Source of the DNA: Spirochaetaceae bacterium
Lineage (GTDB): Bacteria > Spirochaetota > Spirochaetia > Treponematales > Breznakiellaceae
DNA length: 10,331 nt
NCBI GenBank assembly: GCA_031283025.1
Contig: JAITCP010000019.1
Span: 1-10,331 of the forward strand
Direction: 5' to 3'
The notes beneath the pieces were generated by a model that made no database searches, had not been told where the DNA came from, and was given only the letters and a program-made list of their open reading frames with translations. Below are positions 7,390 through 10,331 of the stretch, one piece after another. The number at the start of each line of letters is the position of its first letter. Positions within the stretch are counted from its first letter, which is position 1. A program made the translations under genes and the position numbers.

Positions 7390-8525
7390 AAAGCCTGTTT
7401 TAGGAGATCGTAGGCATCTTCTACAGAAACAGTCCAGGGGGAAAAGGCTACAAATTCCAGATTGCGGGCGGCTTCCGCAGTGGGTACCAGGCGATCAAGG
7501 GAAAGGTTGTAGTCCTTTAGCCGGGCGGGCACTTTAAGGATTCCCATGCGGCGGCGTATTGCGTCTATCGTCATGTTGGCCGATTCACCCACCGGCGCTC
7601 CCATTGTCGGCTCTCCCATCAGAGCGGCAATCTTTGCAAGCTTTTCCGGCCTGGCGGCAACAAGTTTTTCCAAAATATAGGGTAGCAGTATAGTGGAACA
7701 CCAGGATTTTGCAACGGGAAAACGGCTGTTAAGGGCAAAGGCCAGGGCGGTTCCTATGCCGGGGGAAGAAACCGTACAGCCCATCGCCATAAGGAGCCCC
7801 GCATTAGTAGCGCCCCCCACCATATCAAAGAGTTTGTTATCTATGTAGGAATCCATCATCTGGGTATAGAGGACTATTGCCTGTTCCAGCAGCGCGTCAG
7901 AAAGGAACGACGCTTTAACGGAACAGTACGCTTCCGCGGCTACACAAAAACCGTCAAACGCCGTAGTGGAAGCGAATTTTCCCGACAGGGATTCGGAAAG
8001 CCCCCCGTCGATAATGGCGGCGGCACAGAGCCCCTGCGGCGAATTGACCAGTTTGGCCGAACGATCCCTGGGATCTATGGCAATGAAGTACCGGGAAAAA
8101 AGGAACGGATCCCTGCCAGTTGTAGGAATGGCAATATAGGGGATAAAATCCCTGATCCTGCTCCCGTCCAGCAGTTCAAAAATATTCACCCTGTTTTTGA
8201 CGATCATCGCCGTAAGCCGGGCTATGGATTGGGTTTTTAAGCCCCCTAAACCGACGATTGCCGAACACCGGGCACCTTGAGCCAAAAGCGCCGCGGATCC
8301 CGCAACATCGGCGGTAGCCTGCGCGGGGATTTCATCAAATACAATCGCTTCAACGCCTGCATCTTCCAGAATAGTTGTCAGCCTTTCTATGCTGCGGTTT
8401 TCATACAATACCTGCTCGGTAATAATAAGAACCCGCTCCCCCAATTCGCTGCAGATCGTGCCGGCCCGGTTTATTACGTCTAACCCTATGATAACCTGCG
8501 GATCCAACTGCAATGAAATGTCCAT
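7386..8525 (-). CDS. Iron-containing alcohol dehydrogenase-fold protein lacking the metal site (probable pseudoenzyme)
   Basis: A 379-residue protein with the length and overall pattern of group III iron alcohol dehydrogenases: N-terminal Rossmann-like half, helical C-terminal half, conserved ILLP segment (279-282). The active site is stripped. By alignment to E. coli FucO (metal ligands Asp196, His200, His263, His277) it keeps Asp191 but has Val195, Thr259 and Lys273. The whole protein contains no histidine. The nucleotide loop GGGSxxD has become GGLKTQS (94-100), and PTTAGTGSE has become PTTGRDPFL (134-142). Normal NAD- and iron-dependent catalysis therefore looks impossible; a binding, structural or regulatory role is an inference. 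The start is firm: AAGGAG lies 7 nt before the ATG. It follows rsmI and flgM on the same strand but is cut off from them by the flgM terminator. Its 3' end converges with pyrD. Confidence 0.85.
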   Translation of the reverse strand: MDISLQLDPQVIIGLDVINRAGTICSELGERVLIITEQVLYENRSIERLTTILEDAGVEAIVFDEIPAQATADVAGSAALLAQGARCSAIVGLGGLKTQSIARLTAMIVKNRVNIFELLDGSRIRDFIPYIAIPTTGRDPFLFSRYFIAIDPRDRSAKLVNSPQGLCAAAIIDGGLSESLSGKFASTTAFDGFCVAAEAYCSVKASFLSDALLEQAIVLYTQMMDSYIDNKLFDMVGGATNAGLLMAMGCTVSSPGIGTALAFALNSRFPVAKSWCSTILLPYILEKLVAARPEKLAKIAALMGEPTMGAPVGESANMTIDAIRRRMGILKVPARLKDYNLSLDRLVPTAEAARNLEFVAFSPWTVSVEDAYDLLKQAF

Positions 8526-8562
8526 AAAAGGCTCCTTGCCGTAAAAACGCTATTTCAAGGCT

Positions 8563-8590
8563 TTTCCAAAACTAACCTGAGTTTTGGAAA
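8563..8590. promoter_or_regulatory. Perfect 10-bp inverted repeat upstream of the dehydrogenase-like gene
   Basis: TTTCCAAAAC (8563-8572) and GTTTTGGAAA (8581-8590) form a perfect dyad around an 8-nt centre. It begins 38 nt upstream of the ATG of the dehydrogenase-like gene and just downstream of the flgM terminator. No T-run follows it on the minus strand, so an operator or a 5'-leader hairpin is more likely than a terminator. I see no clear promoter for the gene between the two structures. Confidence 0.45.
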
Positions 8591-8604
8591 TGGCTCTTCC
8601 GGCT

Positions 8605-8641
8605 AAAAAAAAGGCGGAACCAGGCATTCCCTTGTTCCGCC
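8605..8641 (-). terminator. Rho-independent terminator of flgM
   Basis: On the minus strand GGCGGAAC (8641-8634) and GTTCCGCC (8620-8613) form a perfect GC-rich 8-bp stem with a 13-nt loop. Eight T residues (8612-8605) follow directly. It begins 20 nt after the flgM stop codon. It should separate the rsmI-flgM transcript from the dehydrogenase-like gene. Confidence 0.9.
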
Positions 8642-8660
8642 TCCCTGTTTTAAAAATAGA

Positions 8661-8951
8661 TTACAATCCAAAAGCATCCATAATTCTGTCCGCCGTTGCC
8701 TTAAGCACCGCGTCATTTAAGTAGGAAGGATCATTGATCCTGGCCTTGAGTTCGGCTACTCTGGCCGACCGCACATCTTCCGCGGCGGAGGCCAGTTCTA
8801 TAGCCCGATACAACTCGGCCTTTTCAACGGCTTCTGAAGAGAGGGAAATGGAATCGCTTTGTTTGCCCCTTTCTACCTCATTATTCCGCCCGGACTTTTT
8901 TCCGGGTTGTAAAGGCTCCAGGGGGTTAATCCTGTCGATTGTCATACTCAT
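8661..8951 (-). CDS. flgM: Anti-sigma-28 factor FlgM
   Basis: A 96-residue (or 94-residue) protein of the usual FlgM size. FlgM binds sigma-28 (FliA) in the cytoplasm and blocks late flagellar genes until the hook and basal body are finished. The N-terminal 30 residues are polar and probably disordered. They are followed by the family hallmark DSISLSSEA (33-41), then a helix (about 41-58) and the sigma-binding segment VRSARVAELKARI (60-72). The ending NDPSYLNDAVLKATADRIM matches the family's closing helix. Two ATGs compete: 8951, with AGG at 6 nt, and 8945, with AGGA at 7 nt; the second gives MTIDRINPLEP and is equally likely. A sigma-28 promoter lies directly upstream and a strong terminator downstream. 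It is therefore probably transcribed both alone and by read-through from rsmI. Confidence 0.88.
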   Translation of the reverse strand: MSMTIDRINPLEPLQPGKKSGRNNEVERGKQSDSISLSSEAVEKAELYRAIELASAAEDVRSARVAELKARINDPSYLNDAVLKATADRIMDAFGL

Positions 8952-8967
8952 ATCCTACCTGCCTTAA

Positions 8968-8994
8968 TTATCGGCATTTTCCATTATAAGTTTA
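8968..8994 (-). promoter_or_regulatory. Sigma-28 (FliA) promoter of flgM
   Basis: On the minus strand TAAACTTA (8994-8987), an 11-nt spacer and GCCGATAA (8975-8968) reproduce the sigma-28 consensus TAAAGTTT-N11-GCCGATAA. The -10 and the spacing are exact, and the TAAA of the -35 is intact. It lies almost entirely in the 47-bp gap between rsmI and flgM. Transcription would begin around 8961, leaving a leader of about 10-16 nt. FlgM would thus be made by the factor it inhibits. Confidence 0.85.
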
Positions 8995-8998
8995 ACCC

Positions 8999-9679
8999 TT
9001 ATTTGCAATTATGACCAGATACATACAGGGAAAATTCGCCCATTTGGCGCTCTTTTTGCGTAAAATATGCAAAAATTTCCGCCGCCGAGCCCCGTTTATA
9101 CTCCTCATGAATCTTGGTCATTTCCCTTCCGGCACATACGTACCGTTCACTGTCAAGATCGGTCAAATCTTCCAAAAGCTTAAGTATCCTAAAGGGCGAT
9201 TCATACAAAACAAAGCCCCACCTCGTATCCAACAGTTCCTTGAGCCGTTTTTTGCGCCGGCCCGGTTTTGGGGAAAGAAACCCTTCAAAAATCACCGTTT
9301 TGTCCCTTGCCCCTGCCACGGAAACCAGTGCTGCAAAGGCTGAAGGGCCCGGTATGGGGATAACCTCGTGGCCTGCAGCCGCCGCTTTTGCCACTAAAAC
9401 AGAGCCGGGATCGCTCAAGCCCGGCGTACCGGCATCGCTGGCAAAAGCTGCGGTTTTTCCCTCATTCAGGGCGGCTATCACCCTGGCGGCGGCGCTTTCT
9501 TCGTTTTGGGAACGGCAGGAAAGGAGGGGGCGGCGCGCTCCCAGACGGTTGAGCAGTTTAAGGGTCTGGCGGGTATCTTCGCAGGCGATCAAATCCGCCG
9601 ATTTCAGGATTTCCGCCGCCCTAAAACTCAGGTCTTCCAAGTTTCCTATAGGTGTGCCGATAATATAGAGGATAGCCAC
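8999..9679 (-). CDS. rsmI: 16S rRNA (cytidine(1402)-2'-O)-methyltransferase RsmI
   Basis: It transfers a methyl group from S-adenosylmethionine to the 2'-OH of C1402 in the decoding centre of 16S rRNA. The family motifs are all present: LYIIGTPIGNLEDLSFRA (4-21), CEDTR (33-37), the glycine-rich SAM loop SDAGTPGLSDPG (81-92), IPIPGPSA (107-114), FEGFLSPK (131-138), YESPFR (159-164) and REMTKIHEE (185-193). At 226 residues it is shorter than the roughly 285 of E. coli RsmI. It ends right after the methyltransferase fold (GEFSLYVSG), so the C-terminal extension is absent. The start is GTG; no Shine-Dalgarno precedes it, but a promoter does, so a leaderless message is possible. flgM follows after 47 bp. 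Confidence 0.95.
   Translation of the reverse strand: MAILYIIGTPIGNLEDLSFRAAEILKSADLIACEDTRQTLKLLNRLGARRPLLSCRSQNEESAAARVIAALNEGKTAAFASDAGTPGLSDPGSVLVAKAAAAGHEVIPIPGPSAFAALVSVAGARDKTVIFEGFLSPKPGRRKKRLKELLDTRWGFVLYESPFRILKLLEDLTDLDSERYVCAGREMTKIHEEYKRGSAAEIFAYFTQKERQMGEFSLYVSGHNCK
9637..9663 (+). promoter_or_regulatory. Sigma-28-like promoter for the zinc-ribbon gene
   Basis: On the plus strand CCAAGTTT (9637-9644), an 11-nt spacer and GCCGATAA (9656-9663) match 14 of 16 positions of the sigma-28 consensus, with exact spacing. It points at the gene starting at 9707 and would give a leader of about 36 nt. It lies inside the rsmI coding region, where codons for conserved residues fix part of the sequence, so chance cannot be excluded. 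A separate TATAAT (9684-9689) could serve sigma-70 but has no good -35. Confidence 0.5.
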
Positions 9680-9684
9680 GATTT

Positions 9685-9713
9685 ATAATATAAACAGGGC
9701 GGGTAAATGGCAA
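9685..9713 (-). promoter_or_regulatory. Sigma-70-type promoter of rsmI
   Basis: On the minus strand TTGCCA (9713-9708) and TATTAT (9690-9685) are separated by exactly 17 nt, each one base from consensus. The -10 ends 5 nt before the GTG start of rsmI, which implies transcription starting at or very near the start codon. The -35 overlaps the first codons of the divergent gene. Confidence 0.6.
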
Positions 9714-10132
9714 CCATTCTTCAAATCTTTCTATTTATCATGGTGGGGGTATTCCTTCTCTGGTTTGGATTTACCCTCTTTTTTGCCCTCCCCGGCGGCG
9801 GTTCCCTGTCTGCTTTTAGGACAAAAAGCCGGTTTAGGCCCAAAGGTGAAGGCGTTCCCGGCGCGCCCCGAACCTGTCCGGTTTGCAGCGCTAAACTGGA
9901 AAATGGGGAGCGGGTCAAGTCAATTGCCTTTCCTTCCATGGGGGGAGCGGAGCGATTCATGCACATTTCCGGCTGCATCTACTGCCTGGAAGGGGAACGC
10001 CGCCGCGCCTGCCCCGTATGTAATGCGGCGCTCCGCAGTGAAGAATTCCTTGTAGCCCGGCTCTATGAGAAACCCGGACGATCCCATGTCCACGTGCTGG
10101 GCTGCAGCCGCTGTAAAATGAAGCGAACATAG
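9707..10132 (+). CDS. Membrane-anchored protein with two tandem zinc ribbons
   Basis: A 141-residue protein whose function I do not recognise. It has one N-terminal membrane helix (about residues 5-28), a short linker rich in Gly, Arg and Lys, and then two similar zinc-binding units. The first has Cys57, Cys60, His86, Cys90 and Cys93; the second has Cys102, Cys105, His129, Cys133 and Cys136. Both follow CPVC-x25 or x23-HxxGCxxC, so the domain is an internal duplication with four cysteines per unit plus a conserved histidine. The soluble part is probably cytoplasmic, since the helix is followed by basic residues. The ATG at 9707 has a weak GGGCGGG site just upstream. It diverges from rsmI across a 27-bp AT-rich gap. 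A sigma-28-like promoter upstream hints at a motility-related role, which is inference. Confidence 0.8.
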   Translation: MATILQIFLFIMVGVFLLWFGFTLFFALPGGGSLSAFRTKSRFRPKGEGVPGAPRTCPVCSAKLENGERVKSIAFPSMGGAERFMHISGCIYCLEGERRRACPVCNAALRSEEFLVARLYEKPGRSHVHVLGCSRCKMKRT

Positions 10133-10141
10133 CGTTCGCTT
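10121..10141. other. Hairpin over the stop codon of the zinc-ribbon gene
   Basis: AAGCGAAC (10121-10128) and GTTCGCTT (10134-10141) form a perfect 8-bp stem around a 5-nt loop that contains the TAG. No real T-run follows on the plus strand, so it is at best a weak terminator or an mRNA-end stabilising structure. Confidence 0.35.
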
Positions 10142-10217
10142 TGCACATGGGGGTTAGGCTGCCGGGTGTTTCTGATTATTGAGAAAGCGCACACCTGACA
10201 AATATCACTGACAAAAC

Positions 10218-10318
10218 GGACGCTTTTTTAGTATTACTGCATATGGGCGGCGGGAAGAACACCCCTTCAGGCCGCAGAAAAAGCGTCCTTCAGGGGTAAC
10301 CTTCCCGCCGCCCACGTG
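10218..10318. repeat. Long imperfect hairpin with an alternative upstream pairing partner
   Basis: Positions 10240-10257 pair with 10301-10318: 18 positions including a 13-bp GC-rich run, one mismatch and one G-U. After a 3x3 internal loop, ACCCCT (10261-10266) pairs with AGGGGT (10292-10297). Then, past a 2x2 loop, AGG pairs with CCT, and CGC with GCG around a 7-nt loop. The apical strand AAAAAGCGTCC (10278-10288) is also a perfect complement of GGACGCTTTTT (10218-10228), allowing a pseudoknot or a switch between two folds. No T-run follows on either strand. It does not match any RNA family I know. The rest of 10133-10331 holds no convincing gene. Confidence 0.6.
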
Positions 10319-10331
10319 GCAACATTACTCT

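Noticed and set aside
9114..9668. Long plus-strand frame opposite rsmI
   Set aside because: It is a shadow of rsmI, whose conserved motifs are unambiguous on the minus strand.
10153..10159. GTTAGGC, matching the integron attC core GTTRRRY
   Set aside because: No partner RYYYAAC site lies at the right distance and the expected L-box stem is absent; a 7-mer alone is weak.
10224..10229. T6 run as an intrinsic terminator of the zinc-ribbon gene
   Set aside because: The only upstream complement is the short AAAGCG at 10184-10189, which is far away and too weak for a terminator stem.
10243..10299. Plus-strand 18-codon peptide starting at the ATG in the hairpin
   Set aside because: It lies entirely inside the palindrome and has no ribosome-binding site.
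10205..10315. Minus-strand 36-codon open frame from a GTG through the long hairpin
   Set aside because: No ribosome-binding site was identified, the composition is dictated by the inverted repeat, and no family is recognised; the palindrome explains it better.

Overview
The window looks like chromosomal DNA of a spirochaete close to Treponema, probably a gut-associated lineage with about 50% GC. This is an inference from several things: a flgM gene behind a textbook sigma-28 promoter, a short RsmI lacking the C-terminal extension, spirochaete-like hypothetical proteins, and a surface pectate-lyase lipoprotein of the kind carried by plant-polysaccharide-degrading gut bacteria. No rRNA, tRNA, CRISPR array or intact mobile element was found.

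Left part (1-1717, minus strand): a membrane operon. A TSUP/TauE-SafE family permease is followed after 2 bases by a small three-helix membrane protein, then by the first 24 codons of another probable membrane or secreted protein that leaves the window. The permease has a good promoter ending right at its ATG, which suggests a leaderless message. Region 1718-2145 is a mostly non-coding spacer with a REP-like palindrome, what looks like a decayed intergenic repeat, and possible coding remnants.

Middle (2146-7389, plus strand): a 762-residue lipoprotein pectate lyase (beta module, Big2 domain, PL1 beta-helix, calcium-type C-terminal tail), then a 224-bp spacer. Next come an unrecognised 599-residue membrane-anchored protein and pyrD, the catalytic subunit of a class 1 dihydroorotate dehydrogenase, whose TTG start lies inside the end of the preceding gene.

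Right part (7386-9679, minus strand): rsmI, flgM and a degenerate iron-alcohol-dehydrogenase-fold protein. flgM has its own sigma-28 promoter (TAAACTTA-N11-GCCGATAA) and a strong terminator, so the anti-sigma-28 factor is probably autoregulated. The dehydrogenase-like protein has no histidine at all, has lost three of four metal ligands and its nucleotide loops, and is probably a pseudoenzyme. Divergent from rsmI is a membrane-anchored protein with two tandem CxxC/HxxxCxxC zinc ribbons, itself preceded by a near-consensus sigma-28 promoter lying inside rsmI. The last 200 bases hold no convincing gene but contain a roughly 79-nt imperfect hairpin whose apical part can alternatively pair with an upstream 11-mer, a candidate structured RNA or repeat element.
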